From the NCBI RefSeq assembly GCF_001999245.1, contig NZ_CP019631.1, forward strand, positions 186,001 to 250,000: a stretch of 64,000 nt of DNA. The letters run 5' to 3'. Within the stretch, counting starts at the first letter, position 1. Each line of letters opens with the position of its first letter. A program made the position numbers and the translations under genes. Shown here one piece after another: positions 29,030-38,638 of this stretch. The DNA comes from Roseibium algicola. GTDB lineage: Bacteria > Pseudomonadota > Alphaproteobacteria > Rhizobiales > Stappiaceae. The notes beneath the pieces were generated by a model that was not told the DNA's origin, made no database searches, and saw only the letters and a list, made by a program, of their open reading frames with translations.

Positions 29030-30174
29030 AGTGGCTATATGGAGCCGTTCTGGCAGCCATCTTGACCGGCACTGTCCAGGCGCAGTCGGTCGTTGCCACC
29101 GGCGATCTCGGTCTTGTGGTTGAACGGGCGAGCGGGTCTCTGTTGCTGGTCGATCAGTCCGACCGTGCATCCCTGGCACGGATAGAAGGGCTTGGCGACC
29201 TTTCCCATGCAAGCCTGGTCTATTCACCGGACGAACGTTTCGCCTATGTCTTCGGCCGCGATGGCGGCCTTTCCAAGGTCGACCTTGTCGAGAAACGGGT
29301 AGCCAAGCGGGTGATTCAATCCGGAAACGCCATCGGCGGAGCCATCTCGGACGACGGCTCACTGGTCGCGGTTTCCAACTATGAGCCTGGCGGTGTGCGT
29401 ATCTTCGACGCTCAGACGCTGGAGATGGTTGCAGATATTCCGACCGGGTCGAAGACAATCGGTCTTGTCGATGCGCCCGGCAAACGCTTTGTCTTCACTT
29501 TGTGGGATGCAGGCGAAACCTGGATCGCGGACCTCAATTCGGAGGAGCCGAAGATCACCAGAATTACCGGCATGGGCACCAACCCCTATGACGCCCTGAT
29601 CACCGGTGACGGCCGTCTCTACATCACAGGCCTGTTTGGCGAAGACGGATTGACCGCGCTCGACCTGTGGCAGGAAAATCCCGAACCAATTCGCGTTTTG
29701 CCCGGATATGGCCGCGGGGAAGCGGAGTTGCCGGTCTACAAGATGCCCCATCTGGAAGGTTGGGCACGTGCCGGCCAGGAGTTTGTCCTGCCTGCCGTCG
29801 GGCACCACGAGGTTCTGTGGGTCGATGGTGAAACGCTCGCCGAAACCGGACGCACCAGTACCCATGGTCAGCCGGTCTTTGCCATGGCGCGGCCTGATGG
29901 CCGCCAGGTCTGGGTAAACTTCGCACATCCGCTCAATGACACCATCCAGGTGATCGATACGGTCACAAAGCAGGTCGTTCACGAATTCAAACCCGGCCCT
30001 GCCGTACTGCACATGGAATTCACGCCACGCGGTAACGAGGTCTGGGTTTCCGTGCGCGATGCCGGCAAGGTCATGATCTACGACACCCGGACCTTCGAGA
30101 AGACAGGCGAAATCGACGCCGAAAGCCCATCCGGCATCTTCTTTACAGCCCGGGCACACAGGACGGGGTTGTGA
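29026..30174 (+). CDS. nirF: NirF, heme d1 biosynthesis dehydrogenase-like propeller protein
   Basis: From ATG 29026, overlapping the nirC stop, the protein has 382 residues with a Sec signal peptide (LYGAVLAAILTGTVQA). It is homologous to the heme d1 domain of NirS (YSPDERFAYVFGRDGGL and NYEPGGVRIFDAQTL type repeats) but lacks the cytochrome domain. NirF acts in the periplasm in a late step of heme d1 synthesis. There is no lipobox cysteine, so it is predicted soluble. The open frame further upstream is out of context and ignored. Confidence 0.92.
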   Translation: MKWLYGAVLAAILTGTVQAQSVVATGDLGLVVERASGSLLLVDQSDRASLARIEGLGDLSHASLVYSPDERFAYVFGRDGGLSKVDLVEKRVAKRVIQSGNAIGGAISDDGSLVAVSNYEPGGVRIFDAQTLEMVADIPTGSKTIGLVDAPGKRFVFTLWDAGETWIADLNSEEPKITRITGMGTNPYDALITGDGRLYITGLFGEDGLTALDLWQENPEPIRVLPGYGRGEAELPVYKMPHLEGWARAGQEFVLPAVGHHEVLWVDGETLAETGRTSTHGQPVFAMARPDGRQVWVNFAHPLNDTIQVIDTVTKQVVHEFKPGPAVLHMEFTPRGNEVWVSVRDAGKVMIYDTRTFEKTGEIDAESPSGIFFTARAHRTGL

Positions 30175-30177
30175 GCC

Positions 30178-31167
30178 ATGACAAGCCTCATCGATCCCAT
30201 TGACCTGACCCTGCTCGACAACTGGCAACGGGACTTCCCGTTGGTGCCGAGACCTTTCGAGATCATTGCAGCGGGAACGAACTGCTCCGAAGGTGACGTT
30301 ATCGGGCGGCTGCAGGATATGGCTGCGAACGGCCGGATCACCCGCGTTGGTGCCACCTGTGCACCCAACACGGTTTCGGCAAGCACATTGGCGGCCATGT
30401 CGGTGCCACACGATCGCATCGAGGCCGTTGCCGGGATCGTCGGTGCTCAGCCGGGTATTAATCATTCCTATTTACGGGAGAATTACCGGAACCTCTGGTT
30501 CGTTGCTACCGGCCCGGACCGGGAGCATGTCAACGGGGTTCTGGACACCATCCGGGACCAGACGCAGCTTGCCGTACTGGATCTCCCGATCATCCGTCCG
30601 TTCAATATAGACCTAGGCTTCAGCTTGAACGGCGGCCTGGGCCGGCCACCAGTGCCCCGGCCGGTCCGGTTGGAGCGACTGCAGGAGGGAGACGATGACC
30701 TCCTGCAGGCTCTGACCACAGGACTACCGATCATACAGCGTCCCTACCTGCGTATCGCAGAACACCTCGGCCGAACAGAAGAGGACGTTCTGGAACGGAT
30801 TGGAAGGCTGCTTGAAGCCGGTATCATTTCCCGCTTCGGCGTGATTGTACGTCATCGCGCCCTTGGTTGGCGCGCGAATGCCATGGTTGTCTGGGATATC
30901 GAACCGGAAAGGATCGCCTCGGCGGGCCCGGCGCTTGCTGCGCATCCGGGGGTGACCCTGTGTTACGAACGCAGGCCCGTGGCAGGCGTGTGGCCCTATC
31001 GGCTTTACTGCATGATTCACGGCCGGAGCCGGTCGCAGGCACTGGATGTTCTCATTCAGGCATCGCGCCTGCCGGAAGTGGCGGGCGTCAGACACGACGT
31101 TCTCTTTTCCACCCGTTGCTTCAAGCAGACCGGGGCGCTGATCTCTCGTCAGGGAGTTGCGGCATGA
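30178..31167 (+). CDS. nirDL: NirDL, fused siroheme decarboxylase subunits
   Basis: The 329-residue protein contains two AsnC/Lrp-like halves (about residues 1-150 and 175-325): the first with LVPRPFEIIAAGTNCSEGDVI and the second with LPIIQRPYLRIAEHLGRTEEDV, joined by a proline-rich linker (GRPPVPRPVRLERL). It is the fused NirD plus NirL form. With NirG and NirH it decarboxylates siroheme to 12,18-didecarboxysiroheme. It starts 3 bp after nirF and overlaps nirG by 4 nt. Confidence 0.92.
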   Translation: MTSLIDPIDLTLLDNWQRDFPLVPRPFEIIAAGTNCSEGDVIGRLQDMAANGRITRVGATCAPNTVSASTLAAMSVPHDRIEAVAGIVGAQPGINHSYLRENYRNLWFVATGPDREHVNGVLDTIRDQTQLAVLDLPIIRPFNIDLGFSLNGGLGRPPVPRPVRLERLQEGDDDLLQALTTGLPIIQRPYLRIAEHLGRTEEDVLERIGRLLEAGIISRFGVIVRHRALGWRANAMVVWDIEPERIASAGPALAAHPGVTLCYERRPVAGVWPYRLYCMIHGRSRSQALDVLIQASRLPEVAGVRHDVLFSTRCFKQTGALISRQGVAA

Positions 31168-31619
31168 CCCGGAAACTGTCTCCTCTTGAGCGGACCTTGA
31201 TCAATCGTCTGCAGGACGATCTGCCGCTGGTTCCGCATCCCTTTCAGGAATTGGCGCAGGAACTGGGCCTGAGTGAAGAAGAGGTTGCCGGGCACATCCG
31301 GACCTTGCGCGACGACGGCCTGCTGACACGGTTCGGACCCTTCTTCGATGCGGAAGCCCTTGGCGGTGCCTTTTGCCTTTGCGCCATGGCGGTACCGCCA
31401 GCGCGTTTCGAAGACGTCTTAACCAAAGTCAATGCCTACCCCGAAGTCGCCCATAACTATGAACGGGACCACAAGCTCAACATGTGGTTCGTCCTGGCAA
31501 CGGAAAGTCAGGCCGCAATTTCGGCAACTGCCGAAGCAATCGAACGCGACACAGGCTTGCCGGTGCTGCTGTTTCCGAAGGAACGCGAGTTTTTCATAGG
31601 CTTTCGGGTGAACGCATGA
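31164..31619 (+). CDS. nirG: NirG, siroheme decarboxylase subunit
   Basis: From ATG 31164 (ATGA overlap with nirDL) the protein has 151 residues with an AsnC-like winged helix (LVPHPFQELAQELGLSEEEV) and the ligand-binding half ending FPKEREFFIGFRVNA. It is one of the four paralogous parts of the siroheme decarboxylase. Like NirDL and NirH it has lost its role as a DNA-binding regulator. It is closest in form to the first half of NirDL. Confidence 0.9.
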   Translation: MTRKLSPLERTLINRLQDDLPLVPHPFQELAQELGLSEEEVAGHIRTLRDDGLLTRFGPFFDAEALGGAFCLCAMAVPPARFEDVLTKVNAYPEVAHNYERDHKLNMWFVLATESQAAISATAEAIERDTGLPVLLFPKEREFFIGFRVNA

Positions 31620-32104
31620 CCTTGACCCCACAGGACCGAACGATCGTCGAAGCCACACAGGCCGGATTGCCTCTGGTCACCAGACCCTTTGCCGTGGTTG
31701 CGGAAAGCCTGGGACTGAGCGAAGCGGAGCTGATCGACCGCCTGAAGCAGCTGAAGGCGCAAGGTGTCATCCGGCGTATCGGGGCCGCCCCAAATCATTA
31801 CCGGCTCGGCATGACAGCCAACGGAATGACCGTCTGGGATGTCGATGACGCAGTGGTCGACAGTCTTGGCGAAAAGGTCGGCGCCCTGCCGTTCGTCACG
31901 CATTGTTACCGCCGTCCGCGGGCACTGCCCGACTGGCCTTACAACCTCTTTGCCATGGTTCATGGAGAAACCCGCGAGGAAGTTATTGCAAAGCGGGTGG
32001 AGATTTCCAGTTTGCTGGGCAAGGCCTGCCGTTCCGGCGACATCCTGTTTTCAACGCGCATCCTGAAAAAGACCGGTATGCGCCTTCGCGGCAAGGAGGG
32101 CTGA
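31616..32104 (+). CDS. nirH: NirH, siroheme decarboxylase subunit
   Basis: From ATG 31616 (ATGA overlap with nirG) the protein has 162 residues. It has LVTRPFAVVAESLGLSEAELIDRL in the winged-helix part and IRRIGAAPNHYRLG plus HCYRRPRALPDWPYNLF in the second half, matching the NirL/NirH side of the complex. The C-terminus GDILFSTRILKKTGMRL parallels the end of NirDL. It completes the set NirDL-G-H. Confidence 0.9.
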   Translation: MTLTPQDRTIVEATQAGLPLVTRPFAVVAESLGLSEAELIDRLKQLKAQGVIRRIGAAPNHYRLGMTANGMTVWDVDDAVVDSLGEKVGALPFVTHCYRRPRALPDWPYNLFAMVHGETREEVIAKRVEISSLLGKACRSGDILFSTRILKKTGMRLRGKEG

Positions 32105-32107
32105 ACG

Positions 32108-33328
32108 ATGTTCCGCCTCTCGGAATACATGCATCAGATCGTGGAGCCGACACCTGTCAGGACACGCCGCGGCACCGGTGCGGTCAAGCCGGTGGTGATC
32201 TGGAACCTGACCCGGCGCTGTAACCTGAAATGCCGGCATTGCTACACCGTGTCGGCGGACGTCGATTTTCCGGGCGAGCTGACCCACGACCAGGCCATGG
32301 CGACCCTGGAGGATCTTGGACACTTCGGCATTCCCGCCCTGATCCTGTCCGGGGGCGAACCGCTGGACCGGAAAGACCTCTTTGAGATTGCCGGGCGCGC
32401 CAGAAGCCTTGTGCGCATGCTGGCCCTGTCGACCAACGGCACCAGGCTGCATGGCGAGACTGCCGACAAAGTGGCCGAGATCGGTTTCGATTATGTGGGC
32501 ATTTCCATTGACGGGATCGGGGCCACGAACGACTGGTTTCGTGGCGTCGAGGGAGCTTTCCAATCTGCCCTGCGGGGCGTTCGCGAATGCAAGTCACGCG
32601 GCATCAAGGTCGGGCTGCGCTTCACCCTGACCGAGGGCAACCACGAAAGCCTGCCGGATCTTCTGCGCCTGTGCGACGATGAAGGTGTCGACAAGTTTTA
32701 CCTCTCGCATCTCGTCTATGCCGGCAGGGGCGACAAGCACCGCGGCGAAGATGCAGAGCACAAGCGCTCCAGATGGGCAATGGACATTCTGATGGACCGC
32801 GCATGGCAAGGTGTCAGCGGTGGCCGGCCACTCGATATCGTAACCGGCAACAATGATGCCGACGCGGTTTACTTTCTGGAATGGGTACAGCGGATCTTTG
32901 GTCCGGAAACGGCAGCCCAAGTGCGCGGTCATCTTGCGGCCTGGGGAGGCAATTCCTCCGGTCTCGGTGTCGCCAACATCGACACCCTCGGCAACGTGCA
33001 TCCGGATACCTACTGGTCCGACTACACCATCGGCAGCGTAAAATCCGTTCCGTTCTCCGAACTCTGGACCGGTGAAGACCCCATGCTGGCCCGGCTTAGA
33101 ACAAGGCCAAGACCGCTCAAGGGGCGCTGCGGTGCCTGTGCCTTCAAGGACGTGTGCGGCGGCAATACCCGTATCCGCGCACTGCAACTGACTGGCGATC
33201 CCTGGGCCGAAGACCCTGCCTGTTATCTCAATGACGACGAAATCGGGCTTGCCGGCCCTGGCGGCGAGCGCCTGGCCGTGACCCCGTTCCGAGGAAAACG
33301 CCATGATCCGGCTCACCGCTTCGCTTAG
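32108..33328 (+). CDS. nirJ: NirJ, radical SAM heme d1 biosynthesis protein
   Basis: The 406-residue protein has the radical SAM motif [11 protein letters not shown] (Cys38, Cys42, Cys45), and an auxiliary [4Fe-4S] region at the C-terminus with [12 protein letters not shown] and a further Cys in DPACYL (SPASM-like). NirJ removes the two propionate side chains of didecarboxysiroheme and replaces them with oxygen functions during heme d1 synthesis. It starts 3 bp after nirH and overlaps nirN by 26 nt. Confidence 0.94.
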   Translation: MFRLSEYMHQIVEPTPVRTRRGTGAVKPVVIWNLTRRCNLKCRHCYTVSADVDFPGELTHDQAMATLEDLGHFGIPALILSGGEPLDRKDLFEIAGRARSLVRMLALSTNGTRLHGETADKVAEIGFDYVGISIDGIGATNDWFRGVEGAFQSALRGVRECKSRGIKVGLRFTLTEGNHESLPDLLRLCDDEGVDKFYLSHLVYAGRGDKHRGEDAEHKRSRWAMDILMDRAWQGVSGGRPLDIVTGNNDADAVYFLEWVQRIFGPETAAQVRGHLAAWGGNSSGLGVANIDTLGNVHPDTYWSDYTIGSVKSVPFSELWTGEDPMLARLRTRPRPLKGRCGACAFKDVCGGNTRIRALQLTGDPWAEDPACYLNDDEIGLAGPGGERLAVTPFRGKRHDPAHRFA

Positions 33329-34850
33329 CGCACTCCTTCTGATGACCTCGCTTTCGGTTGCAGGCCCCGCGCAGGACTATGCAGACAACTGCCAGGACTG
33401 CCATGGAGCAGGCCGTCTTGGTGGTGTCGGACCGGCACTGATCCCGGAGACCCTCGGCCGCACGCGCGGACCGGATCTGGATGCTGTCATTCGAGACGGC
33501 CGCAAGGCGACGCAGATGCCGGCATTCGCCGATATTCTAGGTGCCGATCAGATCGAGGCCCTGGCCGCTTTCCTGAAGGAGCCACTGAGTGACGTTCCGG
33601 ACTGGACCGAAACGGATATTGCCGCCAGCCAGGTGATCAACGAGGACTATAAGCCGGTCGAAAAACCGGTCTGGCAGTCCGATCCGATGAACATCACCCT
33701 TGTCGTCGAAACTGGTGATCATCACGTGAGTGTTCTTGACGGCGATACCTTCGAGACACTCGACAGGTTCGCAACGCCGTTTGCGGTCCATGGCGGGCCG
33801 AAATTCTCGCCGGACGGGCGCTATGTCTTCATCATGTCGCGCGACGGCTGGGTCCAGAAATACGATCTCTACGCGCTTCAGGAAGTCGGCCGGGTGCGGG
33901 CAGGGCTCAACAGCCGCAACATTGCCATGAGCCATGACGGCAAGTGGCTGGCGGTTGCCAACTATCTGCCGATGACGCTGACGATCCTGTCGAGCGAGGA
34001 CCTTTCGGTCGCAACCGTGATGGATGTGACGGCCAAGGACGGTACGGCCAGTCGCGTTTCGGCGGTCTATCAGGCTCCCAACCGCAAGAGCTTCATCCTT
34101 GCCTTGAAGGATGCTCCGGAAATCTGGGAAGTAGCGACCGATCCGGAAGCCGACCCGGTCTACGAAGGCTTCGTGCACAGCCGGGAAAAAGGCATGGTCG
34201 AAGCTTTGCCTTCGTCCGTCGGTCTCTTCGCCCGCCGCCGGATCCTGACGGCAGAACCGCTTGACGATTTCTTTTTCGATGACGACTACCGGCATCTCGT
34301 CGGAGCGTCGCGCGACGGCGCACGCGGTGTCGTGGTCAACCTGAATGTCGGCCGTGAAATTGCTGAACTGCCGCTGGAAGGCATGCCACATCTCGGGTCC
34401 GGTATCAGCTGGGAGCGGGATGGCCGCAGGGTCATGGCGACCCCGCATCTGAAAGAAGGCAAGCTGTCGGTCATCGACACCGAAACCTGGAAGCAGATCG
34501 CGACGATCAAGACCGACGGTCCCGGCTTTTTCCTGCGCAGTCATGAGAACACGCCCTATTTCTGGGCCGATGTCTTCTTCGGTCCGAACAAGGACGAGAT
34601 CCACGTGATCGACAAGGACAGCCTGGAAATCGTCAAGACCTTGAAGCCCGTCGAGGGCGCGACGGTCGCCCATGTCGAATTCACGAAAGATGGCCGCCAT
34701 GCCCTTGTCTCCGTCTGGGAGGATGACGGCGCAGTGATTGTCTATGACGCCAGCACGCTGGAAGAGATCCGGCGCCTGCCCATGCGAAAACCTTCGGGGA
34801 AGTACAATGTCTGGAACAAGATCACCTTTTCGGAAGGAACGAGCCATTGA
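33303..34850 (+). CDS. nirN: NirN, c-type cytochrome of heme d1 maturation
   Basis: The 515-residue precursor has a short signal peptide, a heme c site CQDCH at residues 30-34 and a NirS-like d1 propeller ([19 protein letters not shown] onwards). It is a NirS paralogue; NirN oxidises dihydro-heme d1 to heme d1 and passes it to NirS. The N-terminal cytochrome domain is shorter than in NirS. It overlaps nirJ at its start and contains the start of the CbiX-like gene in another frame near its end. Confidence 0.92.
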   Translation: MIRLTASLSALLLMTSLSVAGPAQDYADNCQDCHGAGRLGGVGPALIPETLGRTRGPDLDAVIRDGRKATQMPAFADILGADQIEALAAFLKEPLSDVPDWTETDIAASQVINEDYKPVEKPVWQSDPMNITLVVETGDHHVSVLDGDTFETLDRFATPFAVHGGPKFSPDGRYVFIMSRDGWVQKYDLYALQEVGRVRAGLNSRNIAMSHDGKWLAVANYLPMTLTILSSEDLSVATVMDVTAKDGTASRVSAVYQAPNRKSFILALKDAPEIWEVATDPEADPVYEGFVHSREKGMVEALPSSVGLFARRRILTAEPLDDFFFDDDYRHLVGASRDGARGVVVNLNVGREIAELPLEGMPHLGSGISWERDGRRVMATPHLKEGKLSVIDTETWKQIATIKTDGPGFFLRSHENTPYFWADVFFGPNKDEIHVIDKDSLEIVKTLKPVEGATVAHVEFTKDGRHALVSVWEDDGAVIVYDASTLEEIRRLPMRKPSGKYNVWNKITFSEGTSH

Positions 34851-35550
34851 GGCGATCCTCGTCTCGCACGGCCAGCCGTCGCACCCGCAGGCAGGTGAAG
34901 CGTATTTGCGCGCACTTGCGCAGCAGGTCCGCGAATTCCTACCCGGCTGGTCCATCCGCTCGGCCACGCTGGCCGCGCCTGGCGCTCTTGATCGGGCCCT
35001 GGGCCTTGCCGGGCCTGAACCGCTTGTTTTTCCGGTTTTCATGGCCGAAGGCTGGTTCACGCAGACCGCTCTGACAGGCAGGCTGAAAGGGACGGGCGCC
35101 CGGCAGCTGCCTGCCCTCGGAATTCATCCCGAGTTGCCACGGTTGACGGCGCATTTTCTGGAAATGACGGCTGAAAGAACTCACTGGAATGCGTCCGGCT
35201 ACGAACTGCTGCTGGCAGCCCATGGGTCGGCAACCTGCCGGTCGACCGCGCAAAGCACCGTCCGCTTTGCCGCTGGTCTTGCCGAATGGTTGCCGGAAAG
35301 ACCGATTCGACTGGGCTTCCTGGAAGAAGCACCCTTCCTGGAACAAACGGCTACAAGTTGCGGCATGAGAACGGTCTTGTTGCCCCTGTTTGCCGGAAAC
35401 GGGCACCATGTGACCCAGGACATTCCGGAAGCTCTCGACAAGGCCGGGTTCGAGGGACTGCGCCTTGCTCCGCTGATCGAGGCGCCTTTCGTACCCAAAC
35501 TCATTGCCTGCGCGCTGGAGAGCGCCAATCGGAAGGAACTGGCGGCGTGA
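34807..35550 (+). CDS. CbiX-like sirohydrochlorin chelatase family protein
   Basis: The 247-residue protein has two copies of the chelatase half: AILVSHGQPSHPQAGE near the start and LLLAAHGSATCRSTAQS in the middle, each with the His of the CbiX active site. The ATG at 34807, 5 nt after GGGGAAG, lies within nirN and gives a 44-nt overlap. In a heme d1 cluster the likely job is insertion of Fe2+ into sirohydrochlorin, the step between NirE and the siroheme decarboxylase, since no CysG-type chelatase is visible here. Cobalt or nickel insertion is possible but contextually unlikely. Confidence 0.8.
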   Translation: MSGTRSPFRKERAIEAILVSHGQPSHPQAGEAYLRALAQQVREFLPGWSIRSATLAAPGALDRALGLAGPEPLVFPVFMAEGWFTQTALTGRLKGTGARQLPALGIHPELPRLTAHFLEMTAERTHWNASGYELLLAAHGSATCRSTAQSTVRFAAGLAEWLPERPIRLGFLEEAPFLEQTATSCGMRTVLLPLFAGNGHHVTQDIPEALDKAGFEGLRLAPLIEAPFVPKLIACALESANRKELAA

Positions 35551-35798
35551 CCCGGATCGAAACCGGCTGGCCGGTGCGCAAACTTGCGATCGTGCTTTAT
35601 CCGTTCACGGCCGCTGCCGTTGCCATCAATCTCTTCATGCTCAGCCTGATGGGGCAGGCCATCGGCTTACCGGCCCTGTCGCCGATCGTGTCGATCTGGA
35701 TCAGCTTGCCACTCGGCATCCCGGCCACATGGCTTGCAGCAAAGTGGGTGCGGCGACTGATGGACGAAGCAGATGGAAAACTGCCACCGGCAGATTGA
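35547..35798 (+). CDS. Small membrane protein at the end of the nir operon
   Basis: A GTG at 35547 overlaps the stop of the CbiX-like gene (GTGA) and gives 83 residues with two membrane helices (LAIVLYPFTAAAVAINLFML and LSPIVSIWISLPLGIPATWLA) followed by a charged tail. No known family is recognised with certainty. Its tight coupling to the heme d1 genes suggests a role in nitrite reductase maturation or in the membrane part of the pathway, but this is only context. Confidence 0.68.
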   Translation: MTRIETGWPVRKLAIVLYPFTAAAVAINLFMLSLMGQAIGLPALSPIVSIWISLPLGIPATWLAAKWVRRLMDEADGKLPPAD

Positions 35799-35823
35799 CA
35801 CCCTCGTAAACGGGAAACAGACC

Positions 35824-36225
35824 ATGTTGATACAAAGGGACCTGCGTCGAGGGTCTGGCCTGCGCATGGCTGGTGCCGCCGCCGCTGTTTTCGGTGTCAT
35901 GACAGTCGTGAGCGGTGGAACGGTTCTCTGTGGTGGCGATCAGCTATCCAGACTGGCTGGCAACGTCGTCTCGTTTGTCCTTTGGTTCAATTTCCTGGCG
36001 GGCTTTGCATATGTAACGACCGGCATCGGGCTCTGGTTCGCCAGAGGGTGGGCTCGCTGGATGGCCATCGCGATTCTGATCGGGACCGCGGTCGTTTTAT
36101 GTGCATTCCTTGTGTATGTGTCCCAGGGTGGACCTCATGAAACGCGCACTCTCGTGGCATTGATCTTCAGAACGGGCTTCTGGGCGATCGTTACCTCGAC
36201 CGCCCTGCGAGCCGTAATCCGCTGA
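35824..36225 (+). CDS. Hypothetical four-helix membrane protein
   Basis: From ATG 35824, 25 bp after the previous stop, the protein has 133 residues with four hydrophobic segments (AGAAAAVFGVMTVVSGGTVL, VVSFVLWFNFLAGFAYVTTGIGL, WMAIAILIGTAVVLCAFLVYV, LIFRTGFWAIVTSTALRAV). No family is recognised. It is the last plus-strand gene before the convergent nos operon, probably in the nir transcript. Confidence 0.66.
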   Translation: MLIQRDLRRGSGLRMAGAAAAVFGVMTVVSGGTVLCGGDQLSRLAGNVVSFVLWFNFLAGFAYVTTGIGLWFARGWARWMAIAILIGTAVVLCAFLVYVSQGGPHETRTLVALIFRTGFWAIVTSTALRAVIR

Positions 36226-36237
36226 CAGACGCGTTCC

Positions 36238-37263
36238 TCAAGCCCTCAGCCACCCTGTCGAACCATCGCGGCGCACCACGAAGGCGCTGGTTGCCGTAAA
36301 GTCGGTAAGGGCTCTGCCAAGGCGGTTCTCTTCAAGTACCAATGCGGCCGTGGACAGGCCATCGGCGAGAGCTGCGGCCGGAGCTATGACGCTGGCGCCA
36401 TCTACTGCACCCGCAACCGGCAGGCCGGTTCGCGGATCGATGATGTGGGAGCGCCGGCCAGCCTGATCGAACGTCGTTCCGAGCCGCGCGGAACTGGCGA
36501 CTGCGGCGTTCGTCAATCTGATCCTGGTCTTCGCCTCTGCGCGTTCGGCCACTGGCTGCAAGGTCACTGGCCAGCCACGGTGAGCGCCTGCGTTGAGAGC
36601 AGGTTCTTCATCCGGCCCGCCTCTGGTGACGATCTCACCGAGGTCGACCACCATGTTCGTGCATCCCTTCGCGGCTAGCAGGGCCGTCACCCTGTCCGTG
36701 ATGTAGCCTTGGGCAACGCCGTTGAAGGACATGGACATGCCTTTTTGCGCAAAGCGGATCTCGCCCGGGCCATAAACGACGTGTCTGAAGCCTGTGCGGC
36801 TGCGGGCAGTTGCAAGATCTTCTCCGGTGTCGCCGGACGCCTGCCTGGCATAATAGGCCCACAAAGGTTGAATGGTCGGGTCGAAGGCTCCTTCAGTCGC
36901 GGCGTGTAGCCTGTCGCACAGGCCGAGCAGATCGACCATTTCCAGTGAAGGCGCCGAAAGCCGTCCGTTGGCATTCAGCCGGACCAGCTCGCTGTCCGGT
37001 TGGTAGAGACTGAAGATCGCTTCCAGCCTGCGGATTTCCGCTTCCACCTTGCTGAACAGGCGTTTCGCTTCGCTTGCGCTTTCATGCAGGATATCGATCT
37101 CGGCCCCAGCCCCGAGCGCAATGCCGCGCCAGCGGTACAATTGGGCCTGTGCACCTGCCATTGCTCCGCCTGCGGGCAATGCAAGGCCAGCAACACCGGC
37201 GGCGCAGATCCGCAGGAAACGCCTGCGGTTCATGAGTGGTTGATTGATGGTTGCATGTGTCAT
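36238..37263 (-). CDS. nosX: NosX, FAD:protein FMN transferase (ApbE-like)
   Basis: The 341-residue protein has a twin-arginine signal (MNRRRFLRICAAGVAGLALP after a ten-residue lead) and ApbE motifs: FSLYQPDSELVRLN, DPTIQPLWAYYARQ, SFNGVAQGYITDRV and DPRTGLPVAGAVDGASVIAP. It attaches FMN covalently to NosR in the periplasm, which keeps N2O reductase active. The ATG at 37263 overlaps the nosL stop (ATGA). It ends the nos operon. Confidence 0.92.
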   Translation of the reverse strand: MTHATINQPLMNRRRFLRICAAGVAGLALPAGGAMAGAQAQLYRWRGIALGAGAEIDILHESASEAKRLFSKVEAEIRRLEAIFSLYQPDSELVRLNANGRLSAPSLEMVDLLGLCDRLHAATEGAFDPTIQPLWAYYARQASGDTGEDLATARSRTGFRHVVYGPGEIRFAQKGMSMSFNGVAQGYITDRVTALLAAKGCTNMVVDLGEIVTRGGPDEEPALNAGAHRGWPVTLQPVAERAEAKTRIRLTNAAVASSARLGTTFDQAGRRSHIIDPRTGLPVAGAVDGASVIAPAAALADGLSTAALVLEENRLGRALTDFTATSAFVVRRDGSTGWLRA

Positions 37264-37808
37264 TGCGCAGCCCCGTGTTTTACAGACATGGGGACCGAGG
37301 TGGCAGCGGACACATCGACGGCCCCCAGAACGTAGTCGGTCGGGATGTCTTCGGCGCGGACGACGCGGCCTTTGTTGTCCCGCGCGAACGCATCCGCTCC
37401 GGCCTGCGTACCAAAGGGAATTGCTTCCGGGGCGCCCATGCCGCCTGCCACGTTGCTGCCGATGACGAACCAGGCCCCATCCAGATCGATCCAGTTGTCG
37501 GTACCCGGCTGGGTCCAGCTTTCTGCCTGCTCCATGTCATTGACATAAACGGCAGCAATATCCTTCGGCTCTTCGGGAGAACGCAGGAAGGCAACCGCAT
37601 CGCGGACCTGTGTGAACCAGAGCGGATTGGGATTTCCTGCCAGATGGATCTGCGCCTTGGGGCCGTCATGTTCCAGAACGGTCATCTGGCAGTAGTGACC
37701 AGCCGCCTCCGGTGTCAGATGAACGGCATCGGGTTTGGCAATCTGAACCTCTTCCTGGCAGGCAGCCAGGACCCCGAGCATGAATATCGAAATGAGCGCG
37801 CGTTTCAT
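37260..37808 (-). CDS. nosL: NosL, copper-binding lipoprotein
   Basis: The 182-residue protein has a lipoprotein signal with lipobox LAAC (Cys17) and the conserved HYCQMTVLEHDGPKAQI region, where the Cys-x-Met pair binds Cu(I). NosL delivers copper for the CuZ centre of NosZ with the NosDFY complex. It overlaps nosY by 4 nt and nosX by 4 nt. Confidence 0.92.
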   Translation of the reverse strand: MKRALISIFMLGVLAACQEEVQIAKPDAVHLTPEAAGHYCQMTVLEHDGPKAQIHLAGNPNPLWFTQVRDAVAFLRSPEEPKDIAAVYVNDMEQAESWTQPGTDNWIDLDGAWFVIGSNVAGGMGAPEAIPFGTQAGADAFARDNKGRVVRAEDIPTDYVLGAVDVSAATSVPMSVKHGAAQ

Positions 37809-38635
37809 GGCGCAATCCTTTTTATCAGAAGAGCGGAGCCGGCCATGGCCAGGCCGGCAAATGCGGCCAGGGAGCCAAGGGCGAGCAAGGGGTCGAAAGG
37901 CAGCGTGTCCGCCACACCGGCCATGCCGCCCACCAGATCGCTTGCGCCGAGGGCGGCCAGGTTGAACAGACGGAAGGCGTCGGCCGGATTGAGCAGGATG
38001 GCGTACGGGAAAACGTCGGACGCAAAGACACCGCTTGGGTTTGCGACCAGCGCGCCAAGCAGCGCAAGGTCATACAGGACGACCAGCATAAGCCACACGG
38101 CAACCGAAGCCGCCGCCGCAGTGCGCGACTGGCGTGTCAGTGAACTCAGAACGTAGCCCGTGGCGAGAAAGCAGACGCCGAGCAGGATCGAGGTTGCAAT
38201 CAGACGCGCAAAATCCGCAAGGCCCGAGAGGGAGCCGAAACCCGCTGCCACAAGCAACCCGGCGGTCAGGCCGTAGCCGACAACCAGTGCGAATGCCAGA
38301 ACCAGCGTGTGGCCGACGGCCTTGCCGATCAGGAATTCGACACGGGAGATCGGGCAGGACAGCGTCATCAGCAAAGTACCGCGTTCGATCTCGCCGCAGA
38401 TGGCGTCGAATGCGAGCAACAGCGCGATGAGCGGCACGAGATAGACCGACAGACTGGCCAGAGAGGCAACGGTAATGGTCAGGCGGTCGACGCCGAGCGT
38501 TCCGGCTGGTGCCGAGCCGAGCAGGGCGAGCGCCAGCGAGAACACGGCGAGGATCATCGCTGCAAGCAGGATCCACCTGTTGCGGATACCGATGCGGATC
38601 TCTTGTCCTGCTACGGTGAGGATTCTGGAGAACAT
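37805..38635 (-). CDS. nosY: NosY, ABC-2 type permease of the NosDFY complex
   Basis: The 276-residue protein has six hydrophobic segments (for example WILLAAMILAVFSLALALLG and VYLVPLIALLLAFDAICGEIE) and RGTLLMTLSCPISRVEFLIGK, typical of the NosY permease. With NosF and NosD it forms the ATP-driven complex that supplies copper or sulfur for CuZ assembly. It follows nosF by 3 bp. Confidence 0.92.
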   Translation of the reverse strand: MFSRILTVAGQEIRIGIRNRWILLAAMILAVFSLALALLGSAPAGTLGVDRLTITVASLASLSVYLVPLIALLLAFDAICGEIERGTLLMTLSCPISRVEFLIGKAVGHTLVLAFALVVGYGLTAGLLVAAGFGSLSGLADFARLIATSILLGVCFLATGYVLSSLTRQSRTAAAASVAVWLMLVVLYDLALLGALVANPSGVFASDVFPYAILLNPADAFRLFNLAALGASDLVGGMAGVADTLPFDPLLALGSLAAFAGLAMAGSALLIKRIAP

Positions 38636-38638
38636 GGT

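Noticed and set aside
33537..35060. Minus-strand open frame of 507 codons over nirN
   Set aside because: nirN has a signal peptide, heme site and propeller on the plus strand; the antisense frame has no recognisable domain.
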